Assembly (NCBI GenBank): GCA_947588925.1
Contig: CANQAT010000003.1
Location: 1-45,795 of the forward strand
Source: an uncultured Bacilli bacterium
Lineage (GTDB): Bacteria > Bacillota_I > Bacilli_A > RF39 > UBA660
Direction of reading: 5' to 3'
DNA: 45,795 bases
A program made the translations under genes and the position numbers. How positions within the stretch are numbered: position 1 is the stretch's first letter; each line of letters starts with the position of its first letter. Shown here piece by piece: positions 20,046 to 29,530 of the stretch. The notes under the pieces are model-generated. The model was not told the origin of the DNA. It saw nothing but the letters and a program-made list of their open reading frames with translations, and did no database searches.

Positions 20046-22544
20046 ATGATAGAGTTAGTAAATTTAAGCAAAGTGTATAAATCAAAAAAAGGTGCTTCTA
20101 CAACCGCTTTAAACGATATAAATTTAAAGATAGGAAATAAGGGCATGGTATTTATAGTAGGTAAAAGTGGAAGTGGTAAGTCAACTCTTCTTAATTTACT
20201 TGGAGGACTAGATGGAGTTACTAGTGGTAAAATACTTATTAATGGTAAAGATATTAGTAACTTTGAAAGTAGAGAGTACGATGCATATAGAAATACATAT
20301 ATAGGATTTGTATTTCAAGAATTTAATATACTAGAAGAATACAACATATATGAAAATATAAGTCTTTCACTAGAACTTCAAAATATAAAATCAACTAAAA
20401 GTGATATCGATAAACTTTTAGATAAACTTGGAATAAGTGGACTTGGAAATAGAAAAGTAAATGAATTATCAGGTGGACAAAAGCAAAGAGTCGCACTTGC
20501 AAGAGCCTTAATTAAAAATCCTGAGATAATTTTAGCAGATGAGCCAACTGGAAACTTGGATAAAACTTCAAGTGCGCAAATATTTGAAATATTAAAAGAA
20601 ATAAGTCGTGAAAAACTAGTAATAGTAGTCTCACACGATATAGAATCTGCTAAAACTTACGCAGATAGAATAGTAGAAATAGAAGATGGCAAAATAAAAA
20701 ATGATACAGATACTTTAGGTGAAAGTGAAATAAAACCATTCAAATTAAAGAAATCAAAACTACCTAATCTATTTGCCTTAAAGATGGCACTTGCCAATTT
20801 TAAATATAAACCATTTAAACTAATTATGACAATTATTTTAACGACATTCTCTTTAATATTTATGGGAGTTACAATAAACTTTTATATGTTTGATAAAAAT
20901 CTATTTATTACAAACACAATGAAAGATAACAATAATTATGTTTACGATGTTAAAAATACAAAATTCTTTTATAGTTATGGATTTATTGATTCTATTGATT
21001 TAAAACTTACTTTAGATGACTTAAAGAACATTGAACCTATAACTAAATCTAAAGTGAATGCAATATATTCTTTATATGATAATAACAAGTTATTAGAATT
21101 TGAATTTGGACCTAGTGAGGAACAAAATGACTTTTACAGGTCAGAACCTTCAACTAGTTTTGTCGATGTGAAAGATACAAGACTTTTAAATAATATAATA
21201 GGTAGTATTCCTGTTAATAATAACGAAGTGGTAGTACATAAATATTTTGCGGATTATGCAATAAAATTTGGAATAAAACTAGTAGATGATACCTTATACT
21301 TTCCAAAAGATTATAATGATTTAGTAACTTCTAGAAAAGAGATTAAACTTGGTAGTAATAGTGTTATAATAACTGGTATTATTGATGATGATGACACTTT
21401 ATATAAAGATGCAAAAGAAACAGGACGATTCAAAAGTAGTAGTTTGGAACAATATTTTAGTGAAAATTATTATGGAAAAGGTAGTTATATATATAGTATT
21501 GGATTAATTGATAATATAGCCTTAAACGAAGATAAATTATCAGTTTTAGATTCTACAATGCTTACAACGAGAATCGGACTTAGTGAAATATTTGTTTCGG
21601 ATGGAACACCTTTTAAAGTGTTTGATAGTGAGATTAATGTAATTGATGAAAATGGAAACAGTAGTATATTGAACCTAGAAAAGGAAGAGGTTTTAGTATC
21701 TTTAAATTCATTAAAGAAAATATATGGACAGTTTAATGGAACATTCGATAATAATTTACTTGAATTTATAAAAAATAATGCTAATTTAACTTATGATGAA
21801 GCTTTAGCAAGGTTTGTAAGTGATTATTTAAAAGAACATTCAAATCTTACACTTACTTTACATAATTATGCAAATGAAAAAATGTATAGTGTTACTGTAA
21901 AGGGTGTCACACTAGATGATACAAACTATGTAAGTTATGATTATATTAATGATTCTGAAATTAAAACAAAAGAGATTGTAGGTGCAAGAGTATACGATAA
22001 TGATATTAACAATTTAAAAAATACATTTAGTAAATTAATATTTAGAGATAATTATGATAGGGGAGATGAGGGAACTTTTTATACTTTCACTTTGGAAAAT
22101 CACGATGACATTAGTTCTATAATCGGCATATATAAATCTTTATCAAAGTATATTCTAGTAATTAGCCTAGTATTTGTATTATTTAATATATTATTATTTT
22201 CAAACTTTATAGCAGTTACGATATCATATTCTAAAAAACAAATAGGTATTTTAAGAGCCCTTGGCGCAAAGGCAAAAGACGTTACAAAGATATTTAGCTT
22301 TGAAGCTTTGATAATTGGAATTATTTCTTGGATACTCTCTATTATAGGATTTACTATTATTTGTAATTTACTTAATAATTCTATATTTGGAAGTATGTAT
22401 TATACATTAAATGGAATAGTTAGAAATCCATTTATACCAATAATAATGCTTGTTTATACTATTGCAATATCATTCTTAATAACATTTATATCTACTAGTA
22501 AAGTAACAAAGATTAAACCAATAGATGCTATATTAAACAAATAG
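20046..22544 (+). CDS. ABC transporter, ATPase fused to FtsX-like permease (copy 1)
   Basis: Walker A GKSGSGKST, LSGGQKQRVALARAL, ILADEPTGNLD; C-terminal permease 'KKQIGILRALGAKAKDV'. Confidence 0.9.
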   Translation: MIELVNLSKVYKSKKGASTTALNDINLKIGNKGMVFIVGKSGSGKSTLLNLLGGLDGVTSGKILINGKDISNFESREYDAYRNTYIGFVFQEFNILEEYNIYENISLSLELQNIKSTKSDIDKLLDKLGISGLGNRKVNELSGGQKQRVALARALIKNPEIILADEPTGNLDKTSSAQIFEILKEISREKLVIVVSHDIESAKTYADRIVEIEDGKIKNDTDTLGESEIKPFKLKKSKLPNLFALKMALANFKYKPFKLIMTIILTTFSLIFMGVTINFYMFDKNLFITNTMKDNNNYVYDVKNTKFFYSYGFIDSIDLKLTLDDLKNIEPITKSKVNAIYSLYDNNKLLEFEFGPSEEQNDFYRSEPSTSFVDVKDTRLLNNIIGSIPVNNNEVVVHKYFADYAIKFGIKLVDDTLYFPKDYNDLVTSRKEIKLGSNSVIITGIIDDDDTLYKDAKETGRFKSSSLEQYFSENYYGKGSYIYSIGLIDNIALNEDKLSVLDSTMLTTRIGLSEIFVSDGTPFKVFDSEINVIDENGNSSILNLEKEEVLVSLNSLKKIYGQFNGTFDNNLLEFIKNNANLTYDEALARFVSDYLKEHSNLTLTLHNYANEKMYSVTVKGVTLDDTNYVSYDYINDSEIKTKEIVGARVYDNDINNLKNTFSKLIFRDNYDRGDEGTFYTFTLENHDDISSIIGIYKSLSKYILVISLVFVLFNILLFSNFIAVTISYSKKQIGILRALGAKAKDVTKIFSFEALIIGIISWILSIIGFTIICNLLNNSIFGSMYYTLNGIVRNPFIPIIMLVYTIAISFLITFISTSKVTKIKPIDAILNK

Positions 22545-22693
22545 AAAAGGTACGCTTTTTCTATTTTTATATAATAAAAACATATGATTATGTGTTTAAC
22601 ATATCCTTTTTATTTTAGAAACATTAAACTCTACGAATGGTATAGTAATAAATTTAGTTTGTGTGCTATAATAATGGAGAAAGGTAGGGAACT

Positions 22694-25210
22694 ATGATAG
22701 AATTAGTAAATTTAAGCAAAGTATATAAATCAAAAAAAGGTGCCTCTACAACAGCTTTAAATGATGTTAATTTAAAGCTTGGAAATAAGGGCATGGTATT
22801 TATAGTAGGTAAAAGTGGAAGTGGTAAGTCAACTCTTCTTAATTTACTTGGAGGACTAGATGGAGTAACTAGTGGTAAAATACTTATTAATGGTAAAGAT
22901 ATTAGTAACTTTGAAAGTAGAGAATACGACTCATATAGGAATACATATATAGGATTTGTATTTCAAGAATTCAATATATTAGAAGAATATAACATATATG
23001 AAAATATAAGTCTTTCACTAGAACTTCAAAATATAAAGCCGAATAAAACTGATATTGATAAACTTTTAGATAAACTTGGGATAAGTGGACTTGGGAATAG
23101 AAAAGTAAATGAATTATCAGGTGGACAAAAGCAAAGAGTCGCACTTGCAAGAGCCTTAATTAAAAATCCTGAGATAATTTTAGCAGATGAGCCAACTGGA
23201 AACTTGGATAAAACTTCAAGTGCGCAAATATTTGAAATGTTAAAAGAAATAAGCAAAGAAAAACTAGTAATAGTAGTCTCACACGATATAGAATCTGCTA
23301 AAAATTATGCAGATAGAATAGTAGAAATAGAAGATGGTAAAATAAAGAGTGATACAGATACTTTGGGTGAAAGTGAAATAAAACCATTCAAATTAAAGAA
23401 ATCTAAGCTACCTAATCTATTTGCTCTAAAAATGGCACTTGCAAATTTTAAATATAAACCATTTAAACTAATTATGACAATTATTTTAACTACATTCTCT
23501 TTAATATTTATGGGAGTTACTATAAACTTTTATATGTTTGATAAAAATCTATTTATTGCAAACACTATGAAGGATAACAATAATTATGTTTATGATGTTT
23601 ATAATACCGAGTATACTCATTGTAATGATAACAGTAATTGCCCTTTGAATTTAAAACTTGATGATACTGATTTAAAAAATATAGAAAGTATTACTAAGTC
23701 TAAAATAAATCCCATATATAGTCTTTATGACAATAATAAAGAATTAAGTTTTGAGTTTGGAGATAGTGATATAGAATCTGAGTTTTATGGTAGGGATTTT
23801 CAAACCTTTGGAGATTTTTTTAAATTTGTAGATACTAAAGATTATAGATTATTTTCAAATATAATAGGTGAAGTGCCTACTAATAGTAATGAAATAGTTA
23901 TACATAAATATTTAGCTGATTATATAGTTAAATTTGGAATAAAACTAGTAGATGATACTTTATATTTTCCAAAAGATTATAATGATTTAGTAACTTCTAG
24001 AAAAGAGATTAAACTTGGAAGTAATAGTGTTATAATAGTTGGAATAATTAATGATGATGATAGTTTATATATAAATGCCAAAGAAACTGGTAAGTTTGAA
24101 AGTCAAAATTTACATGATTATTTTTATGAGAATTACACTGAAAAAGGGGAATATGTATATATAAATGGTATAGACAATATTAAACTAAATGTAGATCCTG
24201 TCTCAATTTTAGATAGAGCAACTTTAATGAAAGGCTCTGATTCAGATTTGAAGACTGTTGCTTATGGAAACTTTAAAGTAATAGATGATGAGATTAATGT
24301 AGTAGGTGAAGCTGGTAATACATCTATTTCCAAACTTAATAAAAATGAGATTGTAATCACTTTAGATACGTTAAAACACATATATAATAGTGAGAATAAA
24401 ACATTTGATAATGACTTATTAGAGTATATAAAAAGCAATAATTTAGCTTATGATGAAGCGCTTATTTCTTTTATAAGTCAATATTTAAGGGAATTTTCTA
24501 AAGATGTTATACTTAATTTAAGTTATTTAGGTAATCCAACAGGAAATACAACTAGTGTGACTATAAAGGCAGTTTCAATGGGTGATACTAACTATGTAAG
24601 TTATGAATATTTAACTGAAAATAAACCTAGAGAAAAAGAAATAGTAAGTGTAAGAATATATGACGATAATATAAATAACTTAAAAAATGCATTTAATAAT
24701 TTAAAATTACAAGAAGACTTAACATCAAATGAAACTGGTGTATTTTATACATATATGGTAGATCACCTTTACGACATAAGAAATATAATATACTTATATA
24801 AATATTTATCAAAGTATATTCTAGCAGTTAGCCTAGTGTTTGTGTTATTTAATATATTATTATTTTCAAACTTTATAGCAGTTACGATATCATATTCTAA
24901 AAAACAAATAGGTATTTTAAGAGCTCTTGGCGCAAAGTCAAAAGATGTCACAAAGATATTTAGTTTTGAAGCGTTGATAATTGGAATTATTTCTTGGATA
25001 CTCTCTATTATAGGATTTATTATAGTTTGTAATTTGCTTAATAATTCTATATTTGGAAGTATGTACTATACATTAAATGGAATAGTTAGAAATCCATTTA
25101 TACCAATAATAATGCTTGTTTATACTATTGCAATATCATTTTTAATAACATTTATATCTACTAGTAAAGTAACAAAAATTAAACCAATAGATGCTATATT
25201 AAACAAATAG
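22694..25210 (+). CDS. ABC transporter, ATPase fused to FtsX-like permease (copy 2, tandem paralog)
   Basis: Near-identical ATPase and permease ends to copy 1; divergent ectodomain. Confidence 0.9.
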   Translation: MIELVNLSKVYKSKKGASTTALNDVNLKLGNKGMVFIVGKSGSGKSTLLNLLGGLDGVTSGKILINGKDISNFESREYDSYRNTYIGFVFQEFNILEEYNIYENISLSLELQNIKPNKTDIDKLLDKLGISGLGNRKVNELSGGQKQRVALARALIKNPEIILADEPTGNLDKTSSAQIFEMLKEISKEKLVIVVSHDIESAKNYADRIVEIEDGKIKSDTDTLGESEIKPFKLKKSKLPNLFALKMALANFKYKPFKLIMTIILTTFSLIFMGVTINFYMFDKNLFIANTMKDNNNYVYDVYNTEYTHCNDNSNCPLNLKLDDTDLKNIESITKSKINPIYSLYDNNKELSFEFGDSDIESEFYGRDFQTFGDFFKFVDTKDYRLFSNIIGEVPTNSNEIVIHKYLADYIVKFGIKLVDDTLYFPKDYNDLVTSRKEIKLGSNSVIIVGIINDDDSLYINAKETGKFESQNLHDYFYENYTEKGEYVYINGIDNIKLNVDPVSILDRATLMKGSDSDLKTVAYGNFKVIDDEINVVGEAGNTSISKLNKNEIVITLDTLKHIYNSENKTFDNDLLEYIKSNNLAYDEALISFISQYLREFSKDVILNLSYLGNPTGNTTSVTIKAVSMGDTNYVSYEYLTENKPREKEIVSVRIYDDNINNLKNAFNNLKLQEDLTSNETGVFYTYMVDHLYDIRNIIYLYKYLSKYILAVSLVFVLFNILLFSNFIAVTISYSKKQIGILRALGAKSKDVTKIFSFEALIIGIISWILSIIGFIIVCNLLNNSIFGSMYYTLNGIVRNPFIPIIMLVYTIAISFLITFISTSKVTKIKPIDAILNK

Positions 25211-25263
25211 AAAAAGTGCACTTTTTCTATTTTTGTGTTATACTATTTGTGGAGGGTGATATT

Positions 25264-26238
25264 ATGTGTACAGCAGTAACATATAAAACAAAAGATAGTT
25301 ATTTTGGTAGAAATTTAGATCTTGAGTATTCATATAAAGAAACAGTTACGATTACGCCACGAAATTATCCATTTAAGTTTAGAAAAGTAGGTGAGAATAA
25401 TAAACATTTTGCTATTATAGGAATGGCTTATGTTAGTGATAATTATCCACTTTATTATGACGCGATTAACGAAAAAGGACTTGGTATGGCAGGACTTAAT
25501 TTTCCTTCGAATGCACATTATTTTGATGTAAAAGATGGTTTAAACAATATATCTCCATTTGAGTTAATACCATATATATTATCTAACTATTCCGAGGTTA
25601 AAGAGGTTAAAGAGGCACTCAAAAGTATTAATATAGTTAATATTAATTTTAGTGATGAGCTTCCTTTATCACCACTTCACTGGATTATAGCAGATAAAAC
25701 ATCATCGATAACAGTAGAATCAGTAAAAGATGGATTAAAGGTGTACGATAATCCAGTTGGAGTTTTAACTAATAATCCTACATTTGATATGCAGATGTTT
25801 AATTTAAATAATTATATGAGTTTATCTATTGAGCCGCCAGTTAATAATTTTTCTAAAAAATTAGAATTTTCTACATATAGTAGGGGAATGGGAGCTTTAG
25901 GACTACCGGGTGATTTATCTAGTCAATCAAGATTTGTAAAAGCGACATTTACAAAAATGAACTCATTATCAGATGAAACAGAAGTATCAAGTGTAAATCA
26001 ATTCTTTCATATTTTAACATCGGTTGAGCAGCAAAGAGGATGTGTTCATATGGGTGAGGATAAATACGAGATAACTATATATAGTTCTTGTGCGAATATG
26101 GATAAATGTATTTATTATTACACCACTTATGATAATAGAAGAATAATAGGTATAGATATGCATAAAGAACCCTTAGATGGTAGTGAGCTTATAAATTATG
26201 ATTTAATTAAGAATGAAGAATTTTATATTCAAAATTAG
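25264..26238 (+). CDS. Choloylglycine hydrolase family protein (bile salt hydrolase / penicillin V acylase)
   Basis: MCTAVTYKTKDSYFGRNLDLEYS (Cys2 nucleophile, GRNLD), VLTNNPTFDMQM, YSRGMGALGLPGDLSSQSRFVKATF. Confidence 0.93.
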   Translation: MCTAVTYKTKDSYFGRNLDLEYSYKETVTITPRNYPFKFRKVGENNKHFAIIGMAYVSDNYPLYYDAINEKGLGMAGLNFPSNAHYFDVKDGLNNISPFELIPYILSNYSEVKEVKEALKSINIVNINFSDELPLSPLHWIIADKTSSITVESVKDGLKVYDNPVGVLTNNPTFDMQMFNLNNYMSLSIEPPVNNFSKKLEFSTYSRGMGALGLPGDLSSQSRFVKATFTKMNSLSDETEVSSVNQFFHILTSVEQQRGCVHMGEDKYEITIYSSCANMDKCIYYYTTYDNRRIIGIDMHKEPLDGSELINYDLIKNEEFYIQN

Positions 26239-26248
26239 GAGGTAAAAA

Positions 26249-26785
26249 ATGAAAAAAATATTAATATGTTTAATTGCTCTTGTAGCAGGTTTAACCCTAA
26301 CTGGGTGTGAAGACAAATTAAAAACAACTATTAAAGATATAGCTGAGTTAAATGAGATAGATGGCGTTACTATGACAATAAAAAAGGATACACTTACTAG
26401 AACGGGAGCTACTATTATAATTACTGATGTGAGTGGTAAGAGTAACATATATGGTGATGAATATAGATTAGATAAAAAAGTAAATGGAAAATGGGAAGAA
26501 TTAGAAGTTATATATAAAGGCGATTATGGTTGGAATTTAGTTGGATATACTAAAGATAAAAATAATAAAATAGAGATGGATATGAACTGGGAATGGTTAT
26601 ATGGTTCTCTTGAAGATGGAGAATATAGAATAGTTAAAGACACAGCTACAATTCAAATGGATAAAAAATATAGCTTTTCAGATTGGAAAGAGATATATAA
26701 TAATTTAAATAGTGAACCAAATGATGATAAAGATTCTGATATTAAAAACTATTATTTTTCAGTTGAGTTTATGATAGGAGAATAA
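26249..26785 (+). CDS. Putative lipoprotein
   Basis: MKKILICLIALVAGLTLTGCED lipobox. Confidence 0.75.
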   Translation: MKKILICLIALVAGLTLTGCEDKLKTTIKDIAELNEIDGVTMTIKKDTLTRTGATIIITDVSGKSNIYGDEYRLDKKVNGKWEELEVIYKGDYGWNLVGYTKDKNNKIEMDMNWEWLYGSLEDGEYRIVKDTATIQMDKKYSFSDWKEIYNNLNSEPNDDKDSDIKNYYFSVEFMIGE

Positions 26786-26786
26786 A

Positions 26787-27269
26787 TTGAAAAAAATATT
26801 GATTTCGCTACTGTTTATACATTTTATAACTGGTTGTTCTAATAATAGTATAACAAAATACATAGAAAAAAATATGAATTTAGATGTATCATCTTGCAAG
26901 GTTATAGAAAGTAGTGATACTCACGGGGGATTTTTAGGTGATGGAGAGACCATTTTTAAAGCAGATTGCTCTAGTGTTAAAGATGAAATATTAAGTGAGC
27001 TTAAAACTTGGAATGCTTTGCCACTTTCTCAAAATCTAGATGTAATTATGTATGGTGGGACTTTAGATGGAACTACTTATGGATATGATTTTGGTATAAA
27101 AAATGGTATTCCTAAAATAGATAACGGATATTATTACTTTATAGATAGAAGTAATTATGCAAAAGATATAAATAGTGATAAAGATATTTTTAGAATTTCA
27201 TTTAATTTTGATATAGCACTTTACGATATAGACACTAATACATTTTATTTTTACAAAATAGATACATAA
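26787..27269 (+). CDS. Putative lipoprotein (TTG start)
   Basis: KKILISLLFIHFITGCSNN lipobox; starts at TTG. Confidence 0.65.
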   Translation: MKKILISLLFIHFITGCSNNSITKYIEKNMNLDVSSCKVIESSDTHGGFLGDGETIFKADCSSVKDEILSELKTWNALPLSQNLDVIMYGGTLDGTTYGYDFGIKNGIPKIDNGYYYFIDRSNYAKDINSDKDIFRISFNFDIALYDIDTNTFYFYKIDT

Positions 27270-27336
27270 ACTAGTGTCTTTTTCTATTTCCAAGAGTATC
27301 GGCTTAATATAACTTTTGGAAATATTTTTCCAAAAG

Positions 27337-27365
27337 TTGACTATGCTTGATTTTAATGATATAAT
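27337..27365 (+). promoter_or_regulatory. Sigma-A promoter overlapped by a 12-bp inverted repeat
   Basis: TTGACT-17-TATAAT; AACTTTTGGAAA-TATT-TTTCCAAAAGTT at 27311-27338 overlaps the -35. Confidence 0.7.
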
Positions 27366-27387
27366 TTATTTAGAAAGGAAGAATTAT

Positions 27388-28596
27388 ATGATAGAAAGGG
27401 TAGAATATTTAGACGAATTAAAAAGATGGAAAGATAAGAATTTAATAAAAGTAGTAACTGGAATAAGAAGATGTGGTAAATCCACACTATTTGAACTTTT
27501 TATAGAATATTTAAAGAGTACAGGAGTTAAAGATAACCAAATAATATCAATAAATTTAGAGAGTTTAGATTATCAATTTTCTAATTATAAAGAGTTATAT
27601 GACTATGTAAATAAGAAAATAACTTCAAATAATAAATACTATGTTTTTTTAGATGAAGTTCAAAATGTACCTGAATTTCAAAGAGCCGTTGATTCACTTT
27701 ATATAAAAGAAAATGTAGATGTTTATATAACTGGTTCAAATGCATATCTTTTATCTGGAGAACTTGCCACACTACTTTCAGGAAGATACGTAGAAATAAA
27801 AATGTTGCCTTTATCTTTTAAAGAGTATGTAACTGCATTTAATGGAAATAACAATTATCAACAATTATTTCTTGATTATATGAAAAATGGAGGCATGCCG
27901 GGGAATATAGATATATTAAAAACCAATTCAAATGATGTTGATAAATATTTAGATGGAATATTTTCAACAATAGTATATAAGGATATAATGTCTAGAAATA
28001 ATATAACTGATAAAATGCTTTTAGAAAGTGTATTAAAATATATATTTGATAGTATAGGAAGTCCAGTTTCAACAAAAAAAATAAGCGATACATTAACTAG
28101 TAAAGGGTTATCTACGAGTAATCATACTGTTGAAAATTATATAACTGCATTTATAGAGAGTTTTCTAATATATAAAGCAGAGAGGTTTGATGTAAAGGGT
28201 AAAAATTTACTTGCTAGAGACTATAAATATTATGTAGTTGATTCAGGTTTAAGAAGTTATCTTTTAGGCAAGAAATCAGATAGTGATATGGGTCATATAC
28301 TAGAAAATATAGTTTATCTTGAATTATTAAGAAGAGGATATAAGGTATATGTTGGAAAAGTAGATGATTTAGAAATAGATTTTGTCGCTTCTAATAGAGA
28401 TGGATTAAAGTATTATCAAGTTGCCCTTACTTTGAGAGATGAAAAAGTTCTTGAAAGAGAACTTAAGTCATTACAAAAAACAGGAGACTTTTATCCAAAG
28501 TATCTTTTAACTCTTGATATGGATTTAGAAGCAGATTATAATGGTATAAAAAAGATAAACGTTGTAGATTGGTTATTAAATGGGGATAAAGACTAG
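27388..28596 (+). CDS. AAA_14/DUF4143 family ATPase
   Basis: VVTGIRRCGKSTLFELF, VFLDEVQNVPEFQRAVDSL, ITGSNAYLLSGELATLLSGRYVEIKMLPLSFKEY. Confidence 0.9.
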   Translation: MIERVEYLDELKRWKDKNLIKVVTGIRRCGKSTLFELFIEYLKSTGVKDNQIISINLESLDYQFSNYKELYDYVNKKITSNNKYYVFLDEVQNVPEFQRAVDSLYIKENVDVYITGSNAYLLSGELATLLSGRYVEIKMLPLSFKEYVTAFNGNNNYQQLFLDYMKNGGMPGNIDILKTNSNDVDKYLDGIFSTIVYKDIMSRNNITDKMLLESVLKYIFDSIGSPVSTKKISDTLTSKGLSTSNHTVENYITAFIESFLIYKAERFDVKGKNLLARDYKYYVVDSGLRSYLLGKKSDSDMGHILENIVYLELLRRGYKVYVGKVDDLEIDFVASNRDGLKYYQVALTLRDEKVLERELKSLQKTGDFYPKYLLTLDMDLEADYNGIKKINVVDWLLNGDKD

Positions 28597-28646
28597 TGTT
28601 TTTTTTCTTTATGTGTTATAATTGAATTGTAAACATAGGAGGCATT

Positions 28647-29009
28647 ATGCAATCTAAAAAGTACATAATTATCAAGTTTTATCTTAAATACTTAATACTT
28701 TTATTACTATTTAAAGTTATATGGGTATTTCAATACTTTGATAATTATTTTATAGTATATATACCACTATCATATTTAGTAGTAAAATATACTTTTATAT
28801 ATCCTTTAGAAAAGAATAAATATACAAAAAAAGATTATTTATTGCCAGTAATTATAGGATATACAATATTGAATTTAATTTTTAGAATGCATTTATTATA
28901 CGATATATGTATCATAGTATTTTTACTAGTATTAAAAGATAAAAATGCGCAGATTGAACAAGAAACTAGTAAATATATTAAAGAATATTATGAGAAGAAA
29001 AATAAATAG
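28647..29009 (+). CDS. Small membrane protein
   Basis: Hydrophobic segments; SD AGGAGG before ATG; extended -10 TGTGTTATAAT upstream. Confidence 0.6.
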   Translation: MQSKKYIIIKFYLKYLILLLLFKVIWVFQYFDNYFIVYIPLSYLVVKYTFIYPLEKNKYTKKDYLLPVIIGYTILNLIFRMHLLYDICIIVFLLVLKDKNAQIEQETSKYIKEYYEKKNK

Positions 29010-29020
29010 GGTGATTTTTA

Positions 29021-29404
29021 ATGAAGAAAAATTTATTTGTTTTAACAGTTATACTTTTTTCAGGTTTATTAATTGGGTGTTCTAGCAAAACATACAATAT
29101 AGACTTGCCAGATAAAAGTGATATAGAAAGCATTACAGTTTTAAATGATGGTATATTAAAAGATATAAGTGAAAATGAATTTGAAACTATATTTGATATA
29201 TTAAAAAATAAAGAAACAAAAGAGGATAGTATTCAAGATGGACCTGTAGGTGTGTCTAATTATATTACTTTAACGCTCCATACAGAAAGTAAAAAATATA
29301 CAGTATATGTATATGAAAAAGGGAGTAAATATTATATAGAACAACCTTATAATGGTATTTATAAAATATCAAGTGATGAATACGATATACTTAAACAAGT
29401 ATAA
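29021..29404 (+). CDS. Putative lipoprotein, DUF5301-like
   Basis: Lipobox LLIGCSS; C-terminal KYYIEQPYNGIYKIS. Confidence 0.7.
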   Translation: MKKNLFVLTVILFSGLLIGCSSKTYNIDLPDKSDIESITVLNDGILKDISENEFETIFDILKNKETKEDSIQDGPVGVSNYITLTLHTESKKYTVYVYEKGSKYYIEQPYNGIYKISSDEYDILKQV

Positions 29405-29424
29405 GATGTTTAAATTAGTTTGCG

Positions 29425-29475
29425 CAACTAAAAAGATAGATAGGTCAACTAAAATTATTCTATTTGCAACTAAAA
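29425..29475 (+). promoter_or_regulatory. Three CAACTAAAA direct repeats at exact 21-bp spacing (candidate response-regulator operator)
   Basis: CAACTAAAA at 29425, 29446 and 29467, 12-nt gaps. Confidence 0.65.
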
Positions 29476-29530
29476 CTATGTATATTTTAAATAAAAAATG
29501 TAGTAAACTTAAATCGTTAAGGAGGATTTT

